Positions 34,190 through 45,439 of a stretch of 64,000 nucleotides of DNA are shown piece by piece (the first letter of the stretch is position 1; every line of letters begins with the position of its first letter). The notes beneath the pieces are model-generated. The model worked only from the letters and a program-made list of their open reading frames with translations. It was not told where the DNA came from and made no database searches. The DNA is from Puccinia triticina (Eukaryota > Basidiomycota > Pucciniomycetes > Pucciniales > Pucciniaceae). The position numbers and the translations under genes were made by a program. The DNA is taken from NCBI RefSeq assembly GCF_026914185.1, contig NC_070568.1:3678001-3742000 (forward strand). Reading direction: 5' to 3'.

Positions 34190-34637
34190 TTAAATCTTTC
34201 TCATATCATTTCTAGTCTTTCTACTACTACTACTGGCCGAAATACATAACGATTTACAATAAAGAGTGACCAGGCGATTCACTACAGGTTGTTGTTCTGG
34301 TTCGTAGCTCCCCCCCGCCCAAGCTAAGTACAGGTTCCACCCCTCTGTCAGTAGCAACAGGTTGTCCCGACCTATCATGCGTTCCAACGCTCTGTGGGAG
34401 GATATTGCCTGAGTCCTTATGGTCCTCATCGCCTCCTCTTGGTTGGCTGCGTGCGCCCAACGGTAATGATCCCGGTAGCTGAGGTGAGTTCGTTCTAGGA
34501 GCTCCCTCGCGGGGTTCGGGGGGAACACTCTTCTTTCTTCTGAGGAATTCTCCTGGCGGAACGAGGTTGGGTTTTGCGGACCTAGTAGAGGATGGTTTTG
34601 AAGAAGAGTTAGATGTCTTTAAGTCTTTGGGAGGCAT
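34190..34637 (-). pseudogene. Retrotransposon-like gag N-terminal fragment, two frames
   Basis: The ATG at 34637 reads MPPKDLKTSNSSSKPSS, then VPPGEFLRRKKSVPPEP. A one-base shift near 34525 then continues as PPNPARELLERTHLSYRDHY, RWAHAANQEEAMRT, RMIGRDNLLLLTEGWNLYLA. The second part has the amphipathic pattern of a capsid-like domain. The strand matches the gag further left, so it may be the start of the same element. Confidence 0.5.
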
Positions 34638-36019
34638 TATGGAGAAAAAAAATGTAAGGTTATGTCCGACTAACCAAGCACAAATTCTACTGAAGCTTTG
34701 TCAGGGTCGCGGGGAGTCTCTCTAGCTACTTCTCTTCTCCAGGCTTGGGTACCTGCTAACTGTTGTTGGATATCAACGGTAGAAGTTCCAACTCTGTTAG
34801 CAGCCGGATTGATCTGATTTGACACAGGAGGAACTCGGGTATTTGACAGATTAATCGGGTCTGCTATACATAGGAGGGTTGAAAGCGGGGATAGCTGCAA
34901 TCCTTTCTGCAGAGGTTGTTGGTCGGGTACCGTTATTGGCAGTGGCACCCGCAGTATTGCCGGTTGGACAAAAAACGCTTGCAAACAGGTTATCAATAAC
35001 CGCGTTAGGGTTTAGAGACTGTGAAAACAACAGGCCTCGCGCTGTTGTTGGTTAAGCTTGTTCTTCTGTTAGGAAGTTGGCTATCAGTCTCTGGGCGAGG
35101 GTTCAACGCTTTGGAAGAGCCAATCACTGGTTCTGTGTGAGCAGGTCTGGAGCTGGAAAAATAACTCCTGAGAGTTGATTGGACGGGGGCCACTGATCAA
35201 GATATTTGTCAGTGATGAGCTAGTCTGAGGGTGCTTCAGTATCTATACGTACTCGTTCTAATATTAATCAAGCTATGTATAACGTAACGGTCTGGGAAGA
35301 GTACTCTCTGGTTTATCACTCTTACTTCTAAGGATAGTTATAGAGCAACACGTCCTATAATAGGATAAAAGCAATAGTCAGTTCTTTCTCTTTGAGAACA
35401 GAAGACTAAGAGAAGAAAATAGGATGGTCTAGGGAATCAATAATTTCCCAATGAGGCCCCCAAATGTCGGCGGGTACCTCTTCTGTGGTAGTCTGTCGAA
35501 TAGAAAGGTACTTTTATAAGTACCAAAGGTGATGATATAGAGAGATGAAAACTTTCCTGTGGCACGGGAGGCTGGTAGAGCAAATACTACCAGGTCTGGC
35601 AGACCGCTGGGATAAGGGTTTCTCTGAGATATCAGATAGCTGAACTGAAGAGGAACTACTTACTTGGTCTTAACAGATTTGGCGAGGAGTACGGATAAGA
35701 TGGAGGAGATGAGAGATAGAGATGATAAGAGTCGAGGTTGGAAAGGAAGAAGGTTGATAGAAGTGGAAACAAACTAAGGATCTTGGTACAGATAAGCCCC
35801 AATCGTAGACTACTTATGTAGTAAGTTGACTACAATGTTGGTGGGCTTGGTATCTGGGAATCTCTGGAGGAAAAATTCTTCTCAACACTTGGATCTTAGG
35901 ATTTATAGATCAACGGTTTAACCCTCCGCGGGTTGTACGAACTCCGCGGATGAGAGGTCTGGCTTTCTCAAGCTATGCTATAAAGGGAACATCAATCGGA
36001 CTAACATCAGGTCATTATA
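34638..36019 (-). mobile_element. Probable leader and 5' LTR of the minus-strand retrotransposon
   Basis: On the minus strand an LTR would end ...CCGACA at 35465, followed by TTTGGGGGCCTCATTGGG as a candidate primer-binding site. The start of the LTR is not fixed and lies near 36010, next to the hAT relic. No second LTR copy is in the window, so this rests on position and the CCGACA/TGTCGG end only. Frames in 34670-35193 are short and scrambled. Confidence 0.35.
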
Positions 36020-36990
36020 TCAAGGCTGAAACTGCTGCACTAAAAGTAGTGCAGCGCAGCAGAAATGGGCTCGCTGCGCTGCACTTTTTTATAGCAATTT
36101 TCCGCTAACGCTTCAGCTTTTTGAAAATGGAGGGAAAATTCCTCTTTTTTTAGCGGACCACAAAAGTGCCTCAGAAGCGCAAAACCGCTGCGTGGTAGCG
36201 CAGGGCAGTGGCACTTCGCTAGAAAAGCGGGATTTGCAGCGGCAAATCCCGCTTTTATAATCTGGGTTCCTGCTGTGCGTGCTTTTCCGCTTTTCACGCT
36301 TTATTAGTGCAGCATAGCTAATATTACTGCATGTTTGCCGCAATAGAGAGAAAATATACTCAAAAAGAAACAGAAACTAAAAAAGTGACCTATACCCCCT
36401 GACTCTTGGTCGATTTTTTTGGCTGTTTAGTCTTCTTGATGTTGGAGGGAGAAGATAACTTGGGTTTTTTTTTGGCAGCGTCCAGAACAGCCTGAGAATC
36501 TTCAAAAACCCCACCCAACTTGACCCCGCCGCGTAACCACAAGTGGCTGCTGATAGCACGTTCAATTGATCGCATCACAAGTCCGGCCCGCCCTGATGAA
36601 CAAACATTGGCGGCAGCTGAGAAGGTGCGCTCCACCGTTGCTGAGCTAGCTGCGCAAGCAAGATAATCGCGCTTGCTTTTTGAGCTGAATTAACTGCGCA
36701 GCACCAAAAGTGCGGAAGAAGTATCAGCTAAAAAGCAGTGCAGCGCGCAAAAGCACCCCAGTAGCGGTTGAAAGCGCACACCGCTATCGCTGCGCTTTCC
36801 CGCAGCGAAAGCGCCGCTTTTTTGGCTGCGCTTACGCTATGTCATCCAAGGAAATAGCGGTGTTTTGCTGCAGAAAGCGGTAGCGCAGCGCGGGGACGCT
36901 ACCGCTTCAGCTTTTTGGGCTGGGGGGTTAGCGGCGCCCGCTGCGCTGCGCTAAAATCGCCGCTTTCTGCAGCGTAGCGCAGCTTTTCAG
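36020..36990 (-). mobile_element. Internally deleted hAT element keeping the end of its transposase
   Basis: The ends are rich in GCTGCGCT/AGCGCAGC motifs and share TCAAGRCTGAAA inverted (about 36021 and 36987). Between them lies a coding remnant of the hAT dimerisation domain. A target duplication could not be fixed. Confidence 0.65.
36390..36660 (-). pseudogene. hAT transposase C-terminal (hATC) fragment
   Basis: Reads ACAASSATVERTFSAAANVC, then SSGRAGLVMRSIERAISSHL, ending with a Lys-rich tail. It aligns by eye with the hATC domain of the complete transposase at 60495-60758 (CAAERIFSSAANVCSSGRGS) but has clearly diverged. Upstream exons are missing, so this is a deletion derivative. Confidence 0.8.
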
Positions 36991-38018
36991 TCTTGACTAT
37001 ATCTACGTTGTATTGGGCGCGCTCTCTTATCTTTGGAGCGCGCACTGAATGTGCTATTTGATTTACTTAATAGTGGGTGTTAGCCCCTTGCGCACCCGTG
37101 TGGGTAGTCAAGGGCTGAAAACATGCGGCACCAATTATGGGTTCAGCCTAAAACACCAGGGGAGATTTTGACGCACTCTCCAGAGAGTGCCATACCGTAC
37201 CCATTTTCTGTAACTTTGCTGGATGCCTTTGATGAAGGTAGTGTAAGAAGTAATAAAAGATTCTGGAAATGTTCCACAACTGATCTGAAACTGATCCTGA
37301 ATTCATCCATAAATGATCCACAAGTCATGCAGAAGTTCAGAACACAGTTGAAACCACTAGGACACAATGAACACAATTGAATCATAATTCAAGTTGAACT
37401 GTTTGTTGATTGTGATGATTTCTTGGGGTTAAATTCATATTATTCACATGCTCATGAAGGTGTTCATTGTTTTCACTTTGCTCATTTTTTCCTCATGTGC
37501 ATGCATAAAAGTTTTTTGAAAATTGCAGGCTGGGCCTCTTTCAGATCAACAACATGTACACCCCAGTTAGAATGATGTGAAACACCCATCTGAATTGGCA
37601 TGTTTCCCTAAGAAAGGCTGGTATCATCTATAATTGAGCCAAAAAAGGATGAAGATAGGGTGAAAATATGAGTCAAGTCAAGCTTGGAGGTTTGTGGTAC
37701 CATATTTCAGCTAGACAACCTGGCTTCTTAACACATATAAGATTGTGTTTTTTTTGTGTTTTTGTGTTTTAATGTCTACATGCACATGCATGTGAGCTGT
37801 TTTTTTCATTTTGCCAATGTCACCTTTGTGTACGCGCGTACATTGGGGTGACAGATTGCCAGAGGGGCTTTTCACAGCTCCACAACAAGTAAAAAACTGG
37901 TCAGAAAGCCATTAAAGCCCCAGCTAGTCACATTTATGGTGTGTGAAACCCCTTGCACGTAGAGAAATTGATCAAAATAAATTCGCCATAAATGATTAAT
38001 ATTTGGGCATTGAGTAAC

Positions 38019-38384
38019 TATGGTATTAGGGGGGTTCACAATAGGATAAAAGTAAAATTTTAGAGTCAATTTTAAGGTCTTTATCAACAAATTTTTAAAA
38101 AACTGGCAAGGTGTACAGGACTGGGTATCCCCTGAGAATCAGAGCAAAATCTTTATTTTTTAAAAAGTTGTTCATAAAGGCCTTAAAATTAGCTCTAAAG
38201 TTTTATTTTTATCCTATTGTGAACCCCCCTTTCAAAATGGCATAAGATTTTTTTACATAAAATCATAAACTGCAATTTTGGCTGGGAGATGTCACTTTAA
38301 GTTTTATGCACACTGACATCTCCCAGCAAAAATTGGCTTTATGATTTTATGTAAAGAGTGAAATATGCAATTTTGAATACCATA
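38019..38384. mobile_element. Fold-back MITE family D, copy 2, interrupted by family E
   Basis: It begins TATGGTATT, is interrupted by 38029-38229, and continues TCAAAATGGCATAAG through the inverted order of copy 1 (12071-12231), ending GAATACCATA. The 3-bp AAC flanks both ends, matching the 3-bp ATT of copy 1. Confidence 0.85.
38029..38229. mobile_element. MITE family E, copy 2 (201 bp), inside MITE D
   Basis: The GGGGGGTTCACAATAGGATA ends and length equal copy 1 at 15127-15327, in reverse orientation, with central differences. It lies in the terminal repeat of MITE D, so E jumped after D. Confidence 0.85.
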
Positions 38385-38808
38385 AACTATCATTTCATTA
38401 TATGTTGTAATTGAGTTATACATAAAGAATGAAAGAGTTCTATAAAACATTGCATGAGGTCCTGTGATACTTCCTCATAAATTATAACAGACTTCCCATT
38501 GACTTCTGAATAATTTATCAATAATTTCCTAATACACATCTGACTGAAATCAGACTCAGAACAACATAAAATTACAATCAGGCACTCTCTGGAGATTGTG
38601 TCAAAGTCTCCCCTGGTGAAAACCACATTGGAGTGATGCAATCAATAAATGTCATATAGGGAAGCAGTGAGGAACTTGAAAGAGTAGAAATTGACATGGT
38701 GTGAATCTCCTGGTAAAGCCCCTCCGATTGTTGGGCAATTTCATATTCAGCTGATAGCAGATGCAGGCGCTACAGCAGATCAAAAAAAAAAGAAGAATTT
38801 TATAATTT

Positions 38809-40720
38809 CTCTACTGCCGCGGGGTTGACATAGCACATAAGTCCCTCCTTCAGAGGGTCCCTGCAGGACGGCGCCCCCCCTCCAATAGAGGGACTTGGTT
38901 AAGTTAGCGCGGATTAAGGTTTCACCCGTCAAAACTGCCGTCAAAGACAAAACACCCGCCTGATTGACCGCCCACCTGTCAGCCTCCGGTCAACCGTCAA
39001 ACTGCCAGCCGAATTAACAGCCAAACGGCCGGCACTTGACTTCAGGCAAGTTTAACATAACTTGCCTGGGGTCGGTTTGCCAACACACGCGCTTGACCTG
39101 ACAACAGCCGGTGGGAACAGTGGCAAGATGCCAGCCTCCAAGCTAACCCAAAAAAAAGGTCAGAGGGCCAAGACAAAGTCCGCCCATCAGAGGGACACGT
39201 CACCCTTGGCCCTCTCATTTTTTCCAAGTCCGCTCATCGGATCACCACCATCCTCCATCTGCCCCACCCTCACCAACCCACATCCTCAGATGTGTCCCTC
39301 TGCGCCTGCCTCCTTGTCAGCCCTCTGCTAGTCCGGACAGCGCAGAGTGCCAACAAGGGGCCACAAATTCTGCTTCCCTTCTGGCATGAAGCGCAGGAAA
39401 GATTGTTACAGTATAGTATGGTAGATGAGTTGCGCGCAACAAATGACACATAGTACAAACTGTTGAGTATTATGCCCGCTTAACAGCGAGCTGGAAGTTG
39501 GGAGAAGAAGAGGTTTGAAGCTCGAACCTCCTCCCTTCCATATAGTACAGGCACCCTCTCAAAGAGAGGGTTTTTCCCCCAGAGTTTCTTGGTACCAAGC
39601 CCGTCCGCATTGCTGATCAGACTCAGCGATTGGGGCCTTTCCAACTTGAACTCCATTTCCCTCCTAACCTTTTCCTTTCCTCTTACAAGCTTATTCACTC
39701 AACTCCATCCAACACCACCCTCTTCCTTTCTCTAAAACTTGACTCATTTGAACCAGCCACCTACTTCAGACTATCAGAACCTAGCAATTCTCCGCACAGG
39801 TAAGCGCGCCCGGTTCCTATTCCTCTCTTTCCTTTCTCCGGCACAAATCCTAGAGATTCCAGCAAGAGCTACCTCTGCTAGGCCCCTTGTGCTGAGGCGT
39901 GGCTACTCCTCGCGCGTTGACGGTTGAGTTGAGATTTAGACTAAGGTCTTTTGTTGTTTGATTCTTGCCTTGCCAGCGCCATACTACCGGATACTTAGTA
40001 TCCTTTCCATTCAGGGTTCTGTCACGTTAGAGACAGGCCCTGAAACTCCTCCTTGCCCGGCCCACACCCCATCCACAGCACGCCCACCTCCACATCACAT
40101 CCTCCATCAAGCTCCGCACCCCTTCCGAGCCACGTTCCCCCAACTATTGCTCCTCCTTGTCTTCCTCCTTGCCTGCTTGCTTCTGAGCTGATTTTTACTA
40201 TTGATCAATCTTTCCAACCACAGGGAATGTTGCAAGGACCCGCCGAGATTTGTGCAGTCACTGATGGCCAGGCCTTTTCTTCTCATCACGGCCTCCAAGC
40301 TGAGGGAACACCGCACCAGCCAACCACACCAAGCCCATGATGAGCCCATCCCGCCGGCTGAGTTTGAGCTGCACTTTGGCTCTCTTATTGGTTGGTCCTC
40401 AAGAACTGGGTGGTGTGGCTGAGAGACCGAGAGGCTGATGCTCCTCATTTGCTTCTCCCCCGCAGAGTTGTCAAGCGAGGCCTTGGGCAGCTCGATTGTT
40501 GCCGTACCAGGCTGAGAGCCCAGGGTAACTGTGACAACTTTGGCGGCAAAGCCGCGTGTCACTTGATACAGGAATGCCCAGCAAGCACAATGGATTTGAA
40601 AATTGGGGGTTGGCCAAGCCTTAGGTGTGTCACTAACTTAGCTAATTCCCTCCTTGGGGGAGCAAAGCGACCTCCGAAGGAGGGACTTAGGCGCTATGTG
40701 GACCCCGCGGCCTGAGAGAA
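38809..40720. mobile_element. Unclassified terminal-inverted-repeat element (1.9 kb)
   Basis: The left end TTCTCTACTGCCGCGGGG, then CATAGCACATAAGTCCCTCC, recurs inverted at the right end (40670-40720) with few differences. The interior has open frames but no domain I recognise. The left end also has a GAGGGTCCCTGCAGGACGGC-type hairpin, seen again at 41155-41185. No clear target duplication. Confidence 0.6.
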
Positions 40721-41105
40721 TTATGACTTTTGGTGGGGACTTTTTTAGAATCACTCTCCCTCATGAGCCTCTGCACAATTTTTGAAATTGCTTACATTTC
40801 TGGGATGACCCAAGCTGTCCCTATGTTTCTACTATTTTTTCCCATCCTCAGCACCTCTTGTTGATCTGCAATCAGAGTTGTAACATCATGGATTCCAGAT
40901 TCTGTACAGTGCAACATGTGTGATACGGGATAAAGCCAACTAGATGAAGTTGCAAAAAAAGACATTTGAATGTCATTACATATCCCTAAAAATGGGACAA
41001 TAGGTGGAAAGATTCTCCTTGATGTTCTGCATCTTTTGTTCCCCTACAACTCAATCACATAATGTGATGTGATGAAGCTAGACAGGATTGAAAAAGGCCA
41101 AGTTC
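40721..41105. other. Short spacer, nothing recognised
   Basis: AT-rich sequence between two terminal repeats of the same family; no gene, repeat or RNA seen. Confidence 0.4.
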
Positions 41106-41316
41106 CTGATTCTCTCAGGCCGCGGGGTCCACTTAGTGTCCAAGTCCCTCCTTCGGAGGGTCCCTGCGGGACGGCGTCCCCCCTCCACAAAGAGAGGGAG
41201 TTAGTTAAGTTAGGGTGCGTCAGGATTCACGCCAAAGCTCGATGCTTGGGGGCAAGCCTCTCTGCGAGACAGAGACCCTGCGGGGCCCTCCTCCAGGGAG
41301 GCTTTGTCAAGCTCCA
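41106..41316. mobile_element. Third copy of the GCCGCGGGGT terminal repeat, upstream of the effector copy
   Basis: TCTCTCAGGCCGCGGGGTCC, then AAGTCCCTCCTTCGGAGGG, matches the ends of the element at 38809-40720. It is oriented so that the element would extend to the right, into the duplicated segment holding the secreted-protein gene. No matching right end was found. Confidence 0.55.
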
Positions 41317-42879
41317 TGGCGCCACTGATTCAGGTGACCCAGGATACCCGTCACCCAATGCATGACAGGGTGCGAAGATGCGTACCAATGTTTCCCGATT
41401 CGCCGGCGCCCGGCTGTGTATGTATTGGCCGGTAACTGCAACACAATGTTATGTATCGGGGAGGCTTGATTGGGCTTCTTTCTTCATTCAATCAGCCAGG
41501 TCTAATCACCGTGACGATAATCTTATATGTACAAATGGTCTTTCTTCTTTTTGCAGGGTGCACTGGGCAGTCCTAACGCCTATAAAAAGAGCCATCGTTC
41601 GTTTACCTATCCACTAATTTCTTCCTCACTCAAGCTCGATAGCAATCCTAATAAAAGTATAATCATCGTAGCCGTGCTACTATCCTTTTCACCTGAACAT
41701 CCATCGGCATTCTTTTTTCTCCCCAAAATTTTTGTTCTTCTTGCTTAACTTCAGTAACTCGACGACGATATGCACTTTGCCAAGTCGATAATTGGTTTTG
41801 CAGCAGTTTTCGGGCTGCCGAGCGCGTTCGGCTACCAGGAATTGAAGATTTGTCAAAATCTCGTACGGAACGATGTCATGTATCCCGATGCGTATTGCGG
41901 AACGAGCCTTTCCCCCAAGCCAGGTGAAAAAGTATGGGCATGTGAGTTGAAGTCCTTTCTCCGAGCTATGTACCTCCAGTATGTCCTCCTGCATCACAGC
42001 AGTTAACATGACCAATCGTGGTTTGCCTTTTTTCGGCCCGCGGGATTCTTTTAAAAGTCAGAATACCCCAAAGGAATAGTTACTGGGGCCCTGAATACTG
42101 CACCGACACACAAACGCGCTGGTGTTGCAAGATCGATGCAACTCTCCTTGCGCATGTAAGTACCAACCTCAGCGCATCAATTCTGACCTCAGAGGTGTAA
42201 CTATGGCACCAGTATTGATGATTATTTGATATCCTCCCTTAAGTATCAAGAAGGAGTCAACACCAAAGACTCAGAGGTCACATCGAAATGCATCCAGCCA
42301 TAAAGCTGAATCCTCCAATCAAAATATTCAAAACTCATCATCATGTACATAGTAAAAAAACCCCTCCACCTTCATTCCTGTTCAACCTGGAGCTTTTGGT
42401 TGGATTTCTGGCCTCTTCCTATCTCCTACTTCTGCCCCAATCTCATGACATGTAGAGATCGTTCGGATCTACACCCTAATCAATATGCAAACCTTCTCCA
42501 TTAAAGTCTGTCTTGTCTTTCTGTTATGAAATCTGGCCGCCTAGCATGTAGCCTTATAAGAGCCCTAACTATGGAGGGTCCTGTATGTCTACTTAGCTTC
42601 TTGGATCTAGATGCTTCATAACTGGTGTTTGATGCCATTCCATCCCGTTCTTTTCTGGTTGTTGTTTTTGAATCCACTTTGCTCTTCACCACATTGTTAT
42701 CTTGACGTTTCCTCTGGTCTTTGTTTTGTCAGGGCTGAAGTTGCAGACATGCATTTCACATGTGCATGAGAATCTTATAAGAGTACAAAGAGGCATATAG
42801 CCTTAGGTTTGATGAACCAGAGAATGTTGCGATTTCAAAATGGATGGGTTGAGAGAGAAAGAAGAGATAAATTACATCA
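41317..42879 (+). repeat. Duplicated segment, copy 2 (partner 21313-22775)
   Basis: Carries the intact small secreted-protein gene. About 125 bp at 42578-42705 are absent from copy 1. Similarity stops abruptly at both ends. Confidence 0.9.
41770..42200 (+). CDS. Small cysteine-containing secreted protein, effector candidate
   Basis: Two exons, 41770-41941 and 42058-42200, give 104 residues. Residues 1-21 (MHFAKSIIGFAAVFGLPSAFG) form a clear signal peptide. The mature part is about 83 residues with Cys28, Cys43, Cys72, Cys80 and Cys81; YC occurs twice and W79-C80-C81 fits the loose [YFW]xC motif reported for rust and mildew effectors. A GTAAGT at 42157 could alternatively be a second donor, so the C-terminus after LLAH is uncertain. 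No known domain. Function as an effector is inference from size, secretion, Cys content and the transposon-rich setting. Confidence 0.65.
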
Positions 42880-42939
42880 GAGTGAAATAGGCTAGGGAGG
42901 CAAACGCAAAGAAAGACGGACATGATTTAAGAATAACAT
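42201..42939. other. 3' part of duplicate copy 2 and spacer
   Basis: Probably contains the 3' untranslated region of the secreted-protein gene. No further open frame with recognisable content. Confidence 0.45.
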
Positions 42940-44855
42940 TTAGAATGTTTTTTTCGCTGAAGAGCCCGCGGAGACGGCTGTGATAAGAGGCGCACCACAC
43001 AGGGTCCAGCAGACGAACCAGTCAGACCAAGCCGTTCTCGAACGTCAAGAAAGGGAGGGGGGATTAGAGGAAAGAGAGGGCGAACCGCTTAGGATCCGGT
43101 CGATGTATTCCGACTCTGAATTAATTTCAGAGCCGCTCCATTTCTGATGCTTGAGCACGTCGCAGCCAATGTCCTTCTCGACGGCCTGAATAGACTCGAC
43201 GTATCCGAGCATCCCGTCTTCTTTGACCCGTTTCGCCAATTGAGCTGTATGAGCATATTCGTGTGCCACCCCCCCCCCCCCCGAAAGACATTGTCCGTCA
43301 AACCAACTCGCTCCTGGTAAGAAACGGACAAGACGGGGCAGAGAGAGGTGTAGCTAACCGGTCATCGTCGCCGTCGAATGCAGACCCGCGAGCGATATCA
43401 GCTGCAGATTGGACCCGAAGCGCGAGAGCTCCCGGACAGATGCTGTCAGATCTTCGGGCGAATAGCCGTGGTGAGACCAAGTGAATGACGGCCAGAGGTT
43501 GTAGACCAGACTCCTACATTTCGCGGCAGGAAAAGAAACATCAGTTTGTGTGCGGTGTTGGACCAGGAGAGGCTGGGAAGAATCGACGAAACTGGGCGGG
43601 AAACTGGCGGTGTATTTGGGTTGCGATCGATTGGGCTTTCAGAGGATTAGGGGCTCTTTAGTCTCGATCCACACGAGATCCGATACGGGACAGAATTTCA
43701 ATTCGCGATTAATCGCGGCTCGGAGACAGCCCTTGAACCTGTAATACCCCTCCCTGGTAGCTGCGCGTTCCATCCGATCTGCTCCGGGGTCTCCTTCCCA
43801 TTCGTGCCATCTTGGATCATCTTTCGCGCAAGGATCGATGCCTCTCGATGCGACAGTTCTTCGGCTTCGACTTCTTTCAAGTATTCGGAATATTTGCTTG
43901 ATCAGGGATGTGGTATTATTGCTCGAAGGCTCGTTCGACGGCTAAAGAAGACGTTTGCTCAGGGCCATCAACAAGATCTTCTGGCTTAAAAAAGAGGGCA
44001 GTGTGTACCTCGATCAAACGTGATCAGCTCGACGGACGCGGTTCACCGCTTCTCGATCTCATTGATTTCATCACCCGAGGCGCCGCGCTCCTCAGCCCGG
44101 ATGATTCCCTCGGCCAAGGCAGTCTTTTGCTGATGAGGCGGGGTGGTTTGGATGCCCAAGATGAAGCGATGGTCGCGGGGGTCATGGTCGGAGCTGCATC
44201 GATGAGTTTGGCGCTTTCGGCATCGGTCCGGCCGATCACGAGGGTCTCGAGGCCCATGATGAACCATTGCATCCGTGCCGCTCGCAGCCGACTAAGATGC
44301 TCGCATGTCGGCGCCAACACTTTGCCCGCTTGGTGGCCACATTTCTTGCCCCCCACCAGCTGGTCTTCGAAATGCACCCCGGCTACGCCAGCTTCCCCGA
44401 ACGCCTTGGCTAGCTTCATGACCGTCGATAGGCCCCCGTGTCCGTTGTCTCCATCGGCCACGATCGGCTTGAGGTAGTCCACAGATGGGCGGATGTCGGG
44501 CTCGGACGGGTGGGCAGCCCATTCTTTGCGATCGTGTAGTTGCTGGGCTTTGACGTGTCTTTGGACGGCTGTGGGCACGGTGTGGTATGGATAGTCCGCC
44601 AGGCCAGGTCTGACTTCGTGCGTTCCGGGGACAAAGGTGCTTGAGGCTGCCCAGCCACTGACGTGGACAATTGGCAGATGATGGGCCATCTGGCATTGCT
44701 GAACTGCGCCCATGGTCAGGACTGGTTGGTGGGTTTGTCGGGCCTCGGCGAGCAGTTTCCGCGACTTCCGTGCGTGGAGGTTGGCATGGCTGTCCTGATG
44801 GACCGGCAGGCTGCCCCGTTTGGTGGCTATCAGCTCGGCGGGCCACTGGCCGGGA
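42940..44855 (-). pseudogene. 2-methylisocitrate lyase (methylcitrate cycle), decayed
   Basis: Cleaves 2-methylisocitrate to pyruvate and succinate in mitochondria during propionyl-CoA breakdown. Recognised blocks in order: IATKRGSLPV, VSGWAASS, DYPYHTVP, YLKPIVADGDNGHGGLS, VHFEDQLVGGKKCGHQAGKV (catalytic KKCGH), IGRTDAESAKLI, DHDPRDHRFILG, VELITFDR, ATREGYYRFKGC, LISLAGLHSTATMTG and LGYVESIQAVEKDIGCDVL, KHQKWSGSE. GGKKCGH and the ISLAGLHS/GCDVL blocks favour 2-methylisocitrate lyase over isocitrate lyase. Defects: a frame change near 44195; TGA where Trp is usual (44043-44045); shifted frames around 43900; and a 14-C run (43269-43282) that leaves no clean acceptor. The last short exon 42940-42977 ends SSAKKTF. 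N-terminal exons were not found. Confidence 0.78.
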
Positions 44856-45439
44856 CTGTCAGGATTCGGGCCCAGGCCCGACCAGCCCGAGAGATTGGGT
44901 TTTTTTTTTCACCATGAGTTGGCTAGCTCAGGAATTACATCAGCGGGCTTGGAGATTCGTTTGGAAGATACTTCTTCTGGGACGGGGGCCGATGGAGATG
45001 GGTTTGGGAACACAGAAAGATTTTTTTGCATTTGCTGCCACATTTCTGGCGAAACAAAAACACCGTTTGCTATCAGTCGCCCTGTACTTTCGGACACTGT
45101 TGCTGCGTGGGCTGATATCACGAAGAGTTGACGAGGTTTGAGGTGAACGGTGTAGTTGAGGAGCTTTGAGGTAAAATGGACTTGAAGAGCTTGGAGGTGA
45201 GCAATGTTGTTGTGGAGCGTTGTGGAAGGTTGTCCGTAGGGAGGCAAGGTGTCCAAGGGTACATCACATGTAGTAAAGTTTGGTAGCACATTTAGCCTGC
45301 CCCGTCATAAAACTAATTATGCCGCCAATTTGCCTGTTTGGCCCATGCCAGAACACCTCTGGAGTCCACTTATCACAGGTCTGTTTGGCAAACCCAACCA
45401 GACCAGTTTCATAATGCACAACTACACACCGGAGGTGTA
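44856..45439. other. No confident gene
   Basis: A minus-strand frame of about 126 residues (44909-45289, with HAATVSESTGRLIANGV) has no domain I recognise. TTTAGCCTGCCCC at 45291-45303 resembles the end of the fold-back MITE at 30686-31572, so a related fragment may stop here. Confidence 0.35.

Larger units (their letters stand above)
37150..38625. mobile_element. Fold-back element with inverted ends CACCAGGGGAGAYTTTGAC
   Basis: 37155-37192 and 38580-38618 are inverted copies with few mismatches, including CTCCAGAGAGTGCC. The inner flanks show weaker inverted similarity for about 150 bp. There is no recognisable gene. Two small MITEs (38019-38384) are nested inside, and 37780-37860 has a CATGCACATGCATG-like repeat. 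Confidence 0.6.

Noticed and set aside
42940..44855. Isocitrate lyase (ICL1)
   Set aside because: QLVGGKKCGH, ISLAGLHS and EKDIGCDVLKHQKWSG fit 2-methylisocitrate lyase better; ICL has a different context around KKCGH and at the C-terminus.
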